A DNA stretch of 64,000 nucleotides, taken from the NCBI GenBank assembly GCA_032622095.1, contig CP136069.1, positions 15,360,450-15,424,449 on the forward strand. Reading direction: 5' to 3'. Origin of the DNA: Siphonodentalium dalli (lineage: Eukaryota > Mollusca > Scaphopoda > Gadilida > Siphonodentaliidae). The notes under the pieces are model-generated. The model was not told the DNA's origin. It worked only from the letters and a program-made list of their open reading frames with translations, and did no database searches. Positions 1 to 11,722 of this stretch are shown here, piece by piece (the stretch's first letter is position 1; every line of letters starts with the position of its first letter). The translations under genes were made by a program, and so were the position numbers.

Positions 1-1076
1 TAATGGTAGTATTATAGAGACAATTAAAGTGAACTGTAGAAATTCACCTTTTTACCATTGCGCAGCAATCGGACAGATTTAGCCCATTTACCGCAGTAAT
101 GCTAACGATATAGCCACGGTGTATCGGCGAAGAATTCATATTTCAATCAATACCACAAACTCCCATCAGAACCATTCATATACATAGCATTTGATAAATG
201 TTTAACCACTGAATATTGTCTCCGAAGAGTGTAAATTTTCGGATTGATCCGGCTCAAAAAACAATGGCCGATATGTTCCTCTAAACTCACACCCGCACGG
301 CTTACTATAATTAAAACTCGGTCATACGATCAACTAAACATCTAGCGCTCAGGGATTTGTTGTCGGCTAATAATTGATTTACTCATACAAATCAACACAT
401 CGTCAGTAAACAATTTCTATAGAGGAGAAATCTGTTGATAATTCCAACTTTTTTTCCATTTTTTGTTTACGAATCACGCAGCGTCTCATTTTAATATTCA
501 TTATGACCTGACCTTTCCATGACTGCAATATTAGAAACAGCCAATCACCGCTCAGTATTAGAATCGAGGACAGGTCATAATGAATATTAAAATTGGGAGA
601 TGCGTGGATCGTAAAAAAATAATAAAAACAAAATTAGAATTATCGACAGATTTCGCCTCTATAAAAATTGTTTACTGCCGATGTTTTGATTTATATGAGT
701 AAATAAACTCTTAGCCGACAAGAAATCACTGAGCTCCAGATGTTTAGTTGATCGTTTGGCCGAGTTTTAATTATAGTAAACCGTGCGGGTGTGAATTTAG
801 AGGAACATATCAGCCATTGTTTTTTGAGCCGGATCAATCCGAAAATGTACGCTCTTCGGAGACAATATTCGGTGGTTAAACATTTATCAAATGCTATGTA
901 TATGAATGGTTCTGATGGGAGTGTGTGGTATTGATACACCTTTTATACCTCCGATACACCCGTAGCTATATCGTTAGCATTAATGGGGTGAATGGGCTAA
1001 ATTTGTCCGATTGCCGAGCGATGGTAAAAAGGTGAATTTCTACAGTTCCCCTTGTCTCTATAATACTACCATTAAC
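1..1076. mobile_element. Giant foldback (long terminal inverted repeat) element
   Basis: The left part (1 to about 480) is matched, inverted, by the right part (about 595 to 1076). The outer ends are TAATGGTAGTATTATAG on the left and CTATAATACTACCATTA on the right, and the match continues inward with scattered mismatches to a small unpaired centre near 500-580. No transposase ORF is present; ORFs of 82-84 codons inside are incidental. The right end reads ACCATTAA, so a TTAA target is possible, but the base before position 1 is not visible. This is a non-autonomous foldback/MITE-like element; the superfamily is not decided. Confidence 0.85.
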
Positions 1077-2997
1077 GTGAAGCATGCGCGTATATAGAAG
1101 CGGCGTATATGGGCAGTGCAAAAGGGGGCGGACAGCGGAGCGCGTTACACGCCCCTGTGATTTGAGCCACGAATTAGTGCAAAATACACTCATGTGCTCT
1201 ATGAACAATGCAAACAACATGGTAATTATAATGGAAATGAATAAATTCTTAAATTCATTTTTATTGTAATTGCGGTGTTGTTTGCATCATTCATAGAGGA
1301 AATGAATGTATTTTCCATTAGTCCATGACTCAAATTCATCCATCTGTTGCATATATTATGTTGAGTATAAAGGAGATAGTCCCAAAAATTGTCGGATTTA
1401 GTGTACAGTCCCCCATAAACAGTGTCCGGTAGTGCATAAAATAGATAGTATAGCTATAGTTTGATATGTTCCCGGATCTAGGATAAACTTCCTTTCCCCA
1501 GTGATTGTAATAGCTAAGGTTAAATGTATATAAGTACAATGCGTGGGAGATATAAATTATATAGTAAAAGAACATACAAGCATAATTAACAAGATCATGC
1601 TCTTAATTGGTTATGACTGGTAGTAGCCATTGTATAATCGATGAATGATCAAATCGGTATCATCCTATAGTAAACAATAGTATGATACACGTCATAGACA
1701 AGGGTTTCATGATATCTCAGACCTTATTTTGGCCGCATGACACCCAAACTCTTGGAATATCTACTTGTGTATAAAACCATCAATAATATTCTTCAATTGA
1801 AAAAATAGATCAGCTTTTTATTGGATACTAACTGGGGTACTTAATTATTAGTGCCTCATCAAGTAATTTAAATTAGTTATTAGTCTCCTGAGGTGAACAT
1901 CACATCACCTATCCTGAGGTTGGAAATAATGTGATTTAATTGCACGAGGATATGTTGCATGCTACAATGTCATTTGAAAACACACCCACAGCTTCATTCT
2001 AAAAACAAATGTGGAACTAAGACACTATGGTAAATCAGTGAAGGATACTGCTGTACGGAATGGACACTATGGTAAACCTAGACAAAGATTTTAGATCCCT
2101 TGATTATGAAGATGGTGATGTACACCCATTGGGCTCCTCGATTATGCATTGTGTTTTCTTGCAATTTGGGGATATAGAGAAATTAAACTAAAAAAGGAAA
2201 AGAAAATTTCCAAAGGAACCTAAATTTGTTTTAATTTGATGACAAAGATACTTCCTCTTCACACTTACAACTGGAAAACGGGATAAACAACACCTGTGGT
2301 ATCGTCACACAAGTATCAAGGCTATATCATCTAAAGCTAGGTTTGTTCATGCATTTTAGATTCAGCAGTCCGTTTTGGGCATCATCTATATGAAAACTTC
2401 AGGTCTACTTCACATTATGTCTATATTTTCACATTGAATTATTATTTCATAAAAACAATCAGTATTGCCTGTTTTGCAGAAACGAAAACTGGATGAAACC
2501 TGAAAATTTGTCACATGACTACGATTTAGGAAAAATCCTGTTTTCACTCGTATTATACTTCCATGGTGTAACCAAGGAATGATATTGTTTTCTATTGGGC
2601 CTTTTCCGTTTAACTGGAAATACTCAGAAACTAATGGCAGTAGAACGCGAATGTAGGCATCTAAGCTATACCGGAAAAAAGGCATCAGGGGATTTCGTTC
2701 CAATGTTTCTTTACGGAGTTATCGCCCTTTTAAGATTAATATATTTTAAATTTTACTTAATCAATTTTCAACGCCTTAATCTCTGAAAGTGTGAGGAGTA
2801 GCAAACTAAATTGTGGTATGTATGTTGGGTCCAATAAAGTTCTATGCCTTATCCAGAACTAATTATCATTTCTGATCGAAATGGCCCTGTTAGGATATGA
2901 ATAGTACATTACACTGTCGATAGGTTTACGTGAATTTCCCACTGACAAAAATAGCGAACTTAAGAAATTTATAATGGCTGCCATTTTTGTGACGTCA
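1077..2997. other. Non-coding stretch, nothing recognised
   Basis: AT-rich sequence. The longest ORF (97 codons, minus strand, 2410-2703) has no recognisable motif, no signal peptide and no splice context. A short GC-richer patch lies at 1100-1160. No gene is supported. Confidence 0.5.
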
Positions 2998-3190
2998 TCA
3001 GACCACCCAGTCGCGACACCAGAGGGTCTGGCAATTTTTTTTACCCACTGACCGACGCGCGAAGCGCGTCCAGTGGGTGTCTATAATCGTAGGACTCATG
3101 CGTTTCTGCTGAATTGAACTAGTGCCTATGCGTTTCTGCTGAGCTGCACTGACGTTTGATCGCAAAATAAAATTATAATCATTATCAAAG
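2998..3190. repeat. GC-rich hairpin plus short direct repeat
   Basis: A palindrome at 3043-3078 has ACCCACTG and CAGTGGGT arms around GACGCGCGAAGCGCGTC, which is itself self-complementary. Directly after it the motif ATGCGTTTCTGCTGA occurs twice (about 3100 and 3128). A similar CGCTTCGCG hairpin centre occurs at about 8990, suggesting a dispersed palindromic repeat class. Confidence 0.6.
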
Positions 3191-3903
3191 CACACGTTTG
3201 GATAACACCGCCATAAACAGTGACATATTATGATGTTGAGCTCGTATCGTCAATAAAATTAGAGTTATAACTTATAAAACTAAGAATTACTGCTAAAGTA
3301 TTTCTACCAATTGAGTAACTAGATTCAGGTTGAGCTGGAACTTGAGAACTTTTTAATTTCAACCAATTGAAATGTCATTGGGAGTGGAAAGGGTTAAGGC
3401 TTGGAAGCAACGCAAATGACGTCATCGTAAACAAGGCGCCTCAAAATCAAATCGTACACATGTACATGTCTCGCTTCGTCTCGGAAGCTGATTTAAATCA
3501 TTAATTTTGACTGTTTCTGTGTCCTAAGATATTAAAAACTTGCGGGATATCTTTGAATGTGCTTAGGAAGGATTGTATTGATATCTAATTTATTGGATTT
3601 ACCTCCCAAAAAGGTGAGTTTAAGGCCTGCATTTGTTCAATGTGTTGTCAATCTGATTCTGACAGGGACAGCGCTCGTCTGCAACTGTAATTGGCTGAAT
3701 TCGCGTGTTTAAAGCAAATGTTTTCTCCACTCGATTCTCTCAAATGCCATAATCTGTCAAATTCTCTCAATAATTCTATCTAAATACATCTTAGCTATTG
3801 TTCGGATCAGATCTCCCCGTCGAGAGAGCGATATTTTTACCAAAACGACACTTGAGAAAATGATTGTTAAATTTGTTACGCTGGTTTACCTGTTTACCCT
3901 GGA
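3191..3903. other. Non-coding stretch, nothing recognised
   Basis: AT-rich sequence without an ORF of interest, tandem structure or recognisable RNA gene. Confidence 0.45.
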
Positions 3904-4430
3904 TTTTTATCATCGAAACAAATCAATTTCTTCCATCTAAAAGATAATTACATGCTGGACCCTGCCGTTTTAGGAATATATAAGTATTCCACGAAGAAAC
4001 ACCGAGTCTCAGCTTAAAATTTTGAAAAATAACAGTTTTATCGACATAAATCAATTTGAATGGGACAATCCCATGTTAAAATTTATCATCGAAAAAAATT
4101 CATTTCTTCCATCTAAAACATAATTACGCGATGGACCCTGTCTTTTTAGGAATATATAAGTATTCCAAGTCATACCAGGTCTCAGCTTAAAATTTTGAAA
4201 AATAAGAGTTTTATGGACATAAATCGTTTTGAATGGCAAATCCTATATTAAAATTTATCATCGAAAAAAAATTCTTTCTGCCATCTAAAACATAATTACG
4301 TGCTGGAACCTGTCATTTTATGAATATATAAGTATTTCACCCAGACACACCAAGTCTCAGCTTAAAATTTTGAAAAATAAGAGTTTTATCGACATAAATC
4401 GATTTGAATGGGAAATCCTGTGTTAAATAA
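3904..4430. repeat. Tandem repeat, three ~174-bp units
   Basis: Three consecutive copies start with ATCATCGAAA at 3909, 4085 and 4257 (periods 176 and 172). Each carries CCATCTAAAA, GGAATATATAAGTATT and CTCAGCTTAAAATTTTG in the same order. Identity is high but not perfect, so the array is moderately old. Confidence 0.9.
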
Positions 4431-4499
4431 ATTTTAGGGCCCTGCGAATGTTTTCTGATGTGCTCCATATTGGACACCAGGGTACCTATTTGACAATTT

Positions 4500-5330
4500 C
4501 TACCTGATAATGGTGCGACAGTACAGTCGCATTACTTTATAAGTCAACATTGGTCACTATCACTCAACAAATTTATTTCGGTCTATCGTATCAACCCCTA
4601 TTTTCCCCGCATATAGGCTGACTAAGTGTCAACATTGGTCTTTATCGCTCTACTAATTTATATTGTTTCATCAGTATTAACCGCATATCCAATTATCCAC
4701 ATGTAACCAACCCAACTCTAATCCCGGTCCAATTTATTATTTTTTTCATCGGTATAGTGGAGTTATGTACATATTTTAAACATGTGATCAATACTTATGT
4801 CTATGGTATTACGTGTACTATGCCGTATACATATATCAATTGCTATTCCTTTCTATATCATTCTGGTGCCATATTTTGAGATAGAGATAATTTCAGACCC
4901 CCCCCCCAATTTTATACAATTGTTGCTACAGTACAGTCGCGATGCATTACATGGCAACATTGATCACTATAGCTCTACTAATTATGTCAGTTCATCGTAT
5001 GTTACTCCATATAACCAACCCAACATCTAATCCCGGCCCAAATTATTATTTTTCTTTTCATCGGTATAGTTGTGTTATGTACATATTTTATAATTTGATT
5101 CTAACTTTCATTGTACCACTATAGAAGTCGATAAGTAACTATTCTGGCACTATATAGAGATAAATAAGTTTCTGACACCCCCCTATTTTATAGCCTTGTC
5201 GCAACAATAGAGTTGAGATGCATAATATGTCAACATTGGTCATTATCGCTCTTCAAATCTATATCGGTATCAAACCATATTTCCCCGTATCGCCCACCCC
5301 TCCCCAATTTTTTCATTTGTATTATAGACT
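4500..5330. repeat. Diverged direct repeats (~270-420 bp spacing)
   Basis: The block AGTCAACATTGGTCACTATC followed by an ATCGTAT/ATCGGT motif and CAACCC recurs in degraded form near 4540, 4630, 4950 and 5225. CAGTACAGTCGC occurs at 4510 and 4930. Homopolymer C runs separate some units. This looks like an old tandem family with indels; ORFs of 60-83 codons within it are incidental. Confidence 0.6.
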
Positions 5331-5550
5331 AGTTACATATACATTTTATCATTTGATACTGATATGCTGTATTTCTCTTCTGTTCAACAATGCCAAAATC
5401 ATAACGGTGCAATGCCTTGTAACATTTGCTTCAACATGCCGAGTTCCGCTGCAGACGATACAAAACTGACAACATTTTGAAATGTAAACAGGCTTCAAAC
5501 TCACCAAAACCAAAGGTCCCAAGTCAAGGTCCAAAATTCCCTACACACTG

Positions 5551-5806
5551 ATGTGAGGTATAATGATAACCATCTAAATAACCAATATAAGGATGTGAGG
5601 TATAATGATAACTCCATCTAAATAACCAATACAATGATGCGAGGTTTAATTATAACTCCATCTACATAACCTGCAATATAAGGATGTGAGGTTTAATGAT
5701 AACCCCATCCACATAACCAATATAAGGATGTGAGGTTTAATGATAACCCCATCCGCATAACCAATATAAGGATGTGAGGTTAATGATAATTCCATCCACA
5801 TAACTA
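5551..5806. repeat. Tandem repeat, six ~44-bp units
   Basis: Units begin ATGTGAGGTTTAATGATAAC and end near ACATAACCAATATAAGG. Starts are at 5551, 5593, 5637, 5684, 5728 and 5772 (periods 42-47). There is no ORF. Confidence 0.9.
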
Positions 5807-6149
5807 CTAAATATGTCTGAAAATTAAACCAAAAAAATTAAATTCCATGATGGCGTCCAATATGGACTACCTAATTCTGCTCCGAAAACATGTATTTTGA
5901 ATATATGGATGTTTATGGGGAGAAACCGATTATTTCAATGACAATTTAATTCACTTGGTGCCAAAAGCCGACCTACATGTATGGCAGCGCGTTTCGAGCG
6001 CGACTGTATCTTCAGCATATGTGCATCTTTAATAAGCCAACAATTGGAATCCCAACAGAGAAGATTGGCGTCGGTCACTTGCGCATAGACATCATTGATG
6101 ATCTCTATGGGAAACAAAATTGACATTTAATAGACAATTTCGATTAACC

Positions 6150-6530
6150 GCAATAACTTAAGGAATCTCTAATCGCGCTTAAGCCCAATTAGAATGCAAT
6201 AAGATATTCCTTATTATGCTTAACCGCAATTACTTCCCATTGCACTTAAACACAATTAATATCTCTCTCATTAGATCACCCTTCTGCAAATAGTAGAATA
6301 CTCCTATATTTGTTCCACCCATTGTACCATGGAGATGGACTACTCCACCTGAATTATAAGGAGTTTATGTACTATATATAATATATTATTCCTTATTAAG
6401 AGATTCATTATTGGGCTTTATCAGCGAAATTTGAATATTCTTCATTGCGCTTAAGCGCAATTAAATATTCCCTTATTGCACTTAAGCACAATAGAGATTC
6501 CCTTATTGTGCTTAAGCACAATTAGCTCTT
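6150..6530. repeat. Clustered TTAAG-centred palindromes
   Basis: Short palindromic motifs of the form TTGCGCTTAAGCGCAA, with variants, occur about six times in two groups (near 6172, 6212, 6241 and near 6446, 6475, 6506). Most are joined by ATATTCCCTTATT-like spacers, giving a degenerate tandem arrangement. The best copies, at 6446 and 6475, are almost perfectly self-complementary. Confidence 0.65.
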
Positions 6531-7057
6531 CTTGCGCTGAATTAAAAAAAAGAAGCTATAATTGTATTGTAACTATTGGTTTGTCCTTTAATATTTCCAT
6601 ACATCATGCCCACATATATTATAATAGAATAGTACTATTATTATTAATAGTGCTCGTAGTAGTTAATACCACCTTACCGTTAATATTCTAGCATGGTTAG
6701 TTTCAAAATCATAACGTTAATTGTTATTACTATTTGTGTGTACTGTACATGTATATGTACATCAGCCATCAATTGAGAAACTTAAGCACAGCCTGGTTGA
6801 ATATCTATCATAAATGGTGGGTTATTCCCAAATTCAAACTGTTGGACCCCCCCTCCCCGATAGCTTATCAATACCACTCAGGACAGTGGATGTTTTTCCT
6901 CAATTAATTGAATTTCTTGTTTCTGAAGTAGAGACCATGTAATGGCGCATGAGCATGATCTCTATAATTATTCAAAATATTCCCAATGGAGCCCAAAATC
7001 GGACAAAAGCGACTCAACTAATGTAATAATTACAAAAGTGCACAATGCTTAAACATA
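6531..7057. other. Non-coding stretch, nothing recognised
   Basis: AT-rich with a C run near 6848. No gene, RNA or repeat structure recognised. Confidence 0.4.
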
Positions 7058-7437
7058 TGTGACCCGCCATATCAAATCCAGTCGGAAGTCGGGATTTGTT
7101 TTAACCTGTGCCAATGCATTCTCTTATATATGCGAGTCGACCATAGGTCGCCTCGCATATATAAGAGACTGCATTGGCCTAACAATTTTTTATCATGTTT
7201 TTTAAATAAATGTTTCTTACAATATTTAGGACATAAAATAAAAAAACATCCATTACCCTGCAGGGAGCCCCACACATATATAGAAGCACATAGAATGCCA
7301 ATGCATTCTCTTATATATGCGAGTCGACCATAGGTCGCCTCGCATATATAAGAGAATGCATTGGCCTAACAATTTTTTACAATTTTAATAATTTGTTCTT
7401 GTATTCTTTAACAATTTTATAATTATAACATAGGGAC
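7058..7437. mobile_element. TA-type palindrome MITE, rearranged copy
   Basis: The left end TGTGACCCGCCATATC follows a TA. Palindrome 1 lies at 7110-7178 (one arm base changed) and palindrome 2 at 7297-7365. Unlike complete copies, both palindromes are in the same orientation (centre GTCGACCATAGGTCGCC), and the right TGTGACCC-type end is missing. The inner spacer with CCCTGCAGGGAGCCCC is shortened. I read it as a recombined or partly deleted element. A following AATTTTAATAATTTGTTC segment matches the core downstream of palindrome 1 in complete copies. Confidence 0.8.
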
Positions 7438-7834
7438 TTCGTGGGTAGTAATGTATAGTAATGGTTAATAAATGTACAGTAACGACATGGAGACCTCATG
7501 GGTACTAAATTTACAGAAATGACCAGAGGACCTCTCTTTTTTGATTATCTCTTTTTCACATAACGTTGATCATACAATGATTAAATTAAATCTTATTATG
7601 AAATATAAATCATAACACGAAATTTGTATGTGTTCTCTGGGTTTCTGCTATCTTTTATTTTCCTACTCTTTATGACTATATCAGAAACTGCCCATACAGC
7701 AGAGTGCTCTACCTATTATTAGCTTATATCAGCTTCTGGTGGGTAAGACATGGTACCTCTAATTGTGGACTCTTCTGCTACAGGGCATCCCCCCCTCTAC
7801 TCACATAATGTGGGTCACACAAAGCTTAAACATA
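7438..7834. other. Non-coding stretch between two MITEs
   Basis: Short imperfect direct repeats are visible (GGGACTTCGTGGGTA / GGAGACCTCATGGGTA near 7433-7502). No gene. Confidence 0.4.
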
Positions 7835-8249
7835 TGTGATCCGCCATATCAAATCCAGTCGGAAGTCGGGATTTTTTTTACCCTGTGCCAATGCATTCTC
7901 TTATATATGCATCGACCATAGGTCGCCTCGCATATATAAGAGAATGCATTGGCCTAACAATAAAACATAAAATAAAAAAAACATCCATTACCCTGCAGGG
8001 AGCCCCACACATATATAGAAGCACCTAGAATAGTGTCGTCTGCTCATGTCTGGGGCTATGTATGGGTGAAATTATAAAATTGTTAAAGAATACAAGAACA
8101 AATTATTAAAATTGTAAAAAATTGTTAGGCCAATGCATTCTCTTATATATGCGAGGCGACCTATGGTCGACTCGCATATATAAGAGAATGCATTGGCACA
8201 GGGTAAAAAAAATCCCGACTTCCGACTGGATTTGATATGGCGGGTCACA
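7835..8249. mobile_element. TA-type palindrome MITE, complete
   Basis: Ends are TGTGATCCGCCATATC and GATATGGCGGGTCACA, flanked on both sides by TA (7833-7834 and 8250-8251). This fits a TA target duplication of the Tc1/mariner kind. Palindrome 1 is at 7887-7953 (67 bp, with a 2-base loss in the centre) and palindrome 2, inverted, at 8129-8197. The spacer holds a GGGAGCCCC ... TGGGGCT stem. There is no transposase; ORFs of 77-79 codons are palindrome translations. Confidence 0.88.
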
Positions 8250-8772
8250 TATCGTAGTACAATAACTATACAGGCATTTTGCCTGGAATAAACACTCGTG
8301 TTCATGTTTGCTCGAGCAATATAGTGTAACGATTCGCTGAGCCACGACTCACTTCGAGGGAATAAAATGGAAATCTATTTATTAAGGATTTAATAAAAAA
8401 AATGCAAGCACATTATAATTATATCATCGGCAACAATTCACACTATAAGAAGCCCTACCATCTATCACTACATGTCAATATTGTATCTCACGTGACTTTG
8501 TTATTGAAATCAAGCTTTCCGATTGGTTGGCTTCTCGACTCTATTAGTCGTAGTTGTATACTACGCCTTCAAGTCTCTCCCATCGTGCACTATGCATATG
8601 TAGTTTTGACTACTAAAAATAGTAACGAACACTACATCAAACTTTGTTCTGAAACTACTTGTTATTTCGCCGCTGATCCAAATTAAAGCTTCAGTAAGGC
8701 GAACATCAATTGTCTGAACTTAGTAAAAGTTGAAAATAGTAGTTTCTTACTGCTAAATCAAAATTACAAAGG

Positions 8773-8898
8773 TAAATTATAATGATGTTTAGAGAGACTT
8801 ACATTCAGTAAATTATAATGAGGTTTAGAGAGACTTACATTCAGTAAATTATAATGAGGTTTAGAGAGACTTACATTCAGTAAATTATAATGAGGTTT
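8773..8898. repeat. Tandem repeat, 36 bp x 3.5
   Basis: Units TAAATTATAATGAGG...ACTTACATTCAG start at 8773, 8809, 8845 and 8881, almost identical, so the array is young. The 69-codon minus ORF over it is a repeat translation. Confidence 0.95.
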
Positions 8899-8934
8899 GT
8901 AATTTCTGCATTTGTTCGATACAATATAATAATT

Positions 8935-9065
8935 AGAGCATGACTTGTCGTGAAATACGCCGATATAGTGCATAGTGCGGTTGTGTAGTTCACTCCGCTT
9001 CGCGTCGTGAACTACACAACCTCACTATGCACTATATCGGCGTATTTCACTCCAAGCCATGCTCT
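8935..9065. repeat. 131-bp near-perfect palindrome
   Basis: AGAGCATG at the left is mirrored by CATGCTCT at the right. AAATACGCCGATATAGTGCA is mirrored by TGCACTATATCGGCGTATTT, and GTAGTTCAC by GTGAACTAC. The centre is CGCTTCGCG. Only a few arm positions are mismatched. It could form one long hairpin of about 60 bp. Confidence 0.92.
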
Positions 9066-9766
9066 ATTTATTAAATAGTAGTCCAGTGCAATATATCACT
9101 ACATGTCAATAGTAGTCCAGTGCATTTATGGTTTTACCTGAAATTAATTGCATCACTGTATTCTTTACAGGAATAAGTATATTAACACATTACTAACACA
9201 ATAATAAAAAAAGAAAGAATCAAGAAAATGATAATTGGTGAATTTTGTTGGAAAAAAATTGCGAAATTTGGTTTCAAATTCAATTTATGGCTTGTCAGTG
9301 GTGTTTCTTAAAAAAAACTCCAGTTCATGAATCCTTCCGTTTGTACACCCATTCGGCACACCAGTCTGTTTACATGATTACAGAACAGAAATCCTCTCTC
9401 AGATTCGTTGAGTTATGTGCCTCATAAATTATATGATCTGGTATTCCAACAGCTAGAGTAAAGTGACGAGCCTTTTCGAAGTTTTGGTAATTTTCTCACC
9501 AGTTGTGAACAGAAATGATCACCCTATGCATTTATGACTGAGAAGGCAAAATGTGTGTTCCATTGTATGGTCTTTGCCAAATTTGCCTCTAAACAGCACT
9601 GGATTAACAAAATACCATAAATAAATTGATTGGCAGCTGACAACACAGTTCTGATTAACCCTTTCGTGACGAGAGCTGTGCTGGTGCAGCATTAAAGTTT
9701 TTGTGTCAGTACCTCGCATATATAATAGAACGCAGAGGCTTACAATGTCAAGGTAATTATTGTTAG
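9066..9766. other. Non-coding stretch, nothing recognised
   Basis: No recognisable gene. ORFs of 60-66 codons lack motifs. A decayed CTCGCATATATAATAGAACGC piece near 9714 belongs to the palindrome family described next. Confidence 0.4.
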
Positions 9767-9843
9767 GTCAATGTAATCTCATATATATGCGCGGATCCAT
9801 GTGGGACAGTGGGAGACTCGTATATATTATAGAATGCATTGGC
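9767..9843. repeat. Decayed copy of the 69-bp palindrome
   Basis: The outer arms GTCAATGTAATCTC and GAATGCATTGGC and the TATATATGCG shoulder are recognisable, but the centre is replaced by GGATCCATGTGGGACAG. It is the oldest-looking member of the palindrome set in the window and has no clear MITE ends. Confidence 0.7.
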
Positions 9844-10006
9844 ACGGGGTTTTCGTAAAATTGCAGGAAGCTCTAGCCATGGAAGGGCCAACATCAGACT
9901 GTAACGGCTCCGCGTTACGGACTCTGACGAAATTAGGTGAGTTTTCCATCACCACCAGCAAGCATTACGTCAGTGTCAGCCAATCACAGCAAGCATTACG
10001 TCAGCG

Positions 10007-10415
10007 TCATCCAATCTTTTGCTTTAAATATATTTTATGTGTAATAATACAAAGTGTGTTGGGGCACAATTTACATAACCTCATGAGCCTCTCAGAGACT
10101 GGTCGTGTGCGTCCACTGAATATTCTGGCTGCATCAATGTGTACACGTTCAAGTTTATCCATTTGATATCTTGGCACACTTGCCCATACTACATCGGCAT
10201 AATCATATAGTGGTAATATGTACGTTTTATATATGTTTTCTATGGTCTTCCTATCGAGCTGGTATTTAAATCTTCTTAGTTGTGATAAACGCGAGGCTAT
10301 TCTTTTAATAGTTGCATTGATATGATTGTTCCATGACATATTTGATTGGAGTTCAAGACCGATGTGTCCATGTGTCTCAACGAAGGATATAGTATCATTA
10401 TTAAAATTAAGTTAG
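10007..10415 (-). pseudogene. LINE reverse transcriptase fragment (thumb region)
   Basis: The minus strand reads through 10339-10007 and, in the same frame, back to about 10413. It contains DTISFVETHGHIGLELQSN, MSWNNHINATIKRIASRLSQ, IYKTYILPLYDYADVVWAS and DKLERVHIDAARIFSG. This order (LG-x-L...LSW-x-x-HI...RL-x-x-LRR...LYKTYI-P-LDYADVVW...LE-x-x-x-AARI) is typical of the part after the catalytic RT motifs in Jockey/CR1-group non-LTR elements. The YxDD core and endonuclease are absent, so it is a truncated relic. Group assignment is from motif memory. Confidence 0.85.
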
Positions 10416-11234
10416 GGGTATCGGCGGAAGTGCCAGACAATGAATACGACACACTATGATGCGGGTAGGGCAAGTTGATACTGTAACGAAAACGTACATT
10501 TAATTTTGTTTAAAGTTGTCATTTTCGCGGTGTTTAGCTACTCCGAGCGATTTGAGAAAAAATGTGAATGAAACATTCAAGAACATATATATTTTTGAAA
10601 ACTATAATAATGGCTGCGGACACACGTACCACAGTAGCGATGGCATAGTAGTTGTGACAATTTATTATGGTGGAGTTTGGTGACAATTGGTTGTCATAAT
10701 TAATATGCCATAGCAAGCTATGTCGCCCTCTGAAAATTCGCACAATGAGTCTACCAAGCTCTGCAAGCGACGGTCGATCTCCCAAGGATGTATCTACCTG
10801 AATGTCTTGTCGCTGTTGATTTTTACTCAACACGCAGTGTTATATTTTGCATGCTAACACACAAGTCCACTTGATAACTTAATGAATAACCCATCTCAAC
10901 AGCCATGATTGTTCTTACTAATGAAATTAATATAAGTAGATAAACATGCATGCATTGAGATCATATAAAAAAAATGTACCACAATAATGATATGTGAGTC
11001 AATGAGGAATTGCCACCAGGCCACGGCCAAACACAATTCTGGACGACCTATCGTGCAATTGCTGCAATATACTGATGAATATCATATACATAAATAAGCA
11101 ATACAAAGCAAAATTATTATAACAAACACAGTTCTTATCAACATTCCCTCAACAATTTCTTCAAGTTTTATTATTCCGCCGAAGGAAGAATAGCCGGACT
11201 ATGCTGGACTATGTTGCAAACCTTGTTAATTAAT
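10416..11234. other. Non-coding stretch, nothing recognised
   Basis: A 99-codon minus ORF (10534-10833) shows no domain. No repeat array or RNA gene was recognised. Confidence 0.4.
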
Positions 11235-11722
11235 TTAAAGGTACTCAACCCGATAAAACTCCTCTCAATTACTATTTCAATGGCTTCGGGGGTCAAAAAT
11301 ATTTGATTCGAGTCGAGGAAGTCACCCATCAAAGCTCAGATTTGTTAGATATCGATTTTAGAAATCTATTATTTTTCATTATCGGGAATTCTTTCTGGCC
11401 CAGAAGATAGTCAAACATTCGTTATTATTACCCACTTGATTATAGAGTTATCCATCCTTGTCTGTTTGAATAGAATTTTGGCGTAAAATCTTGAGCAGGT
11501 TACCAAATTGACGGCAGTTATTGGTACTCATCTCGAGAACATAAGAATTTTCAAAAATCAATATCTAATAACTCTGAGCTTTGTTTGATGGGTTCCTCGA
11601 CTCGAATCAAATATTTTTTACCCCCAAAGCCAAAGAAATAGTAATATAGGACCCTCTGATCGGATTGTTGTTGTTGGAATCTGTTGAGATGGGGACCCTC
11701 TTTACGGGTTGAGTACCTTTAA
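11235..11722. mobile_element. TTAA element with AGGTACTCAA ends, copy 1
   Basis: Bounded by TTAA on both sides (11235-11238, 11719-11722), with ends TTAAAGGTACTCAACC and GGTTGAGTACCTTTAA. Inside, a long subterminal inverted repeat pairs CTTCGGGGGTCAAAAATATT (about 11285) with AAATATTTTTTACCCCCAAAG (about 11610) over roughly 90 bp. No ORF. It is a non-autonomous TTAA-targeting element. Related copies lie at 12166-12369 (part), 18701-19167 and 48163-48653. Confidence 0.85.

Noticed and set aside
7110-7178. 69-bp palindrome as a microRNA precursor
   Set aside because: The stem is too perfect and multicopy, and it is part of a transposon; a small-RNA role cannot be claimed without expression data.
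8773-8973. Possible CRISPR-like regular repeat
   Set aside because: The 36-bp units abut directly with no unique spacers, and the host is eukaryotic.
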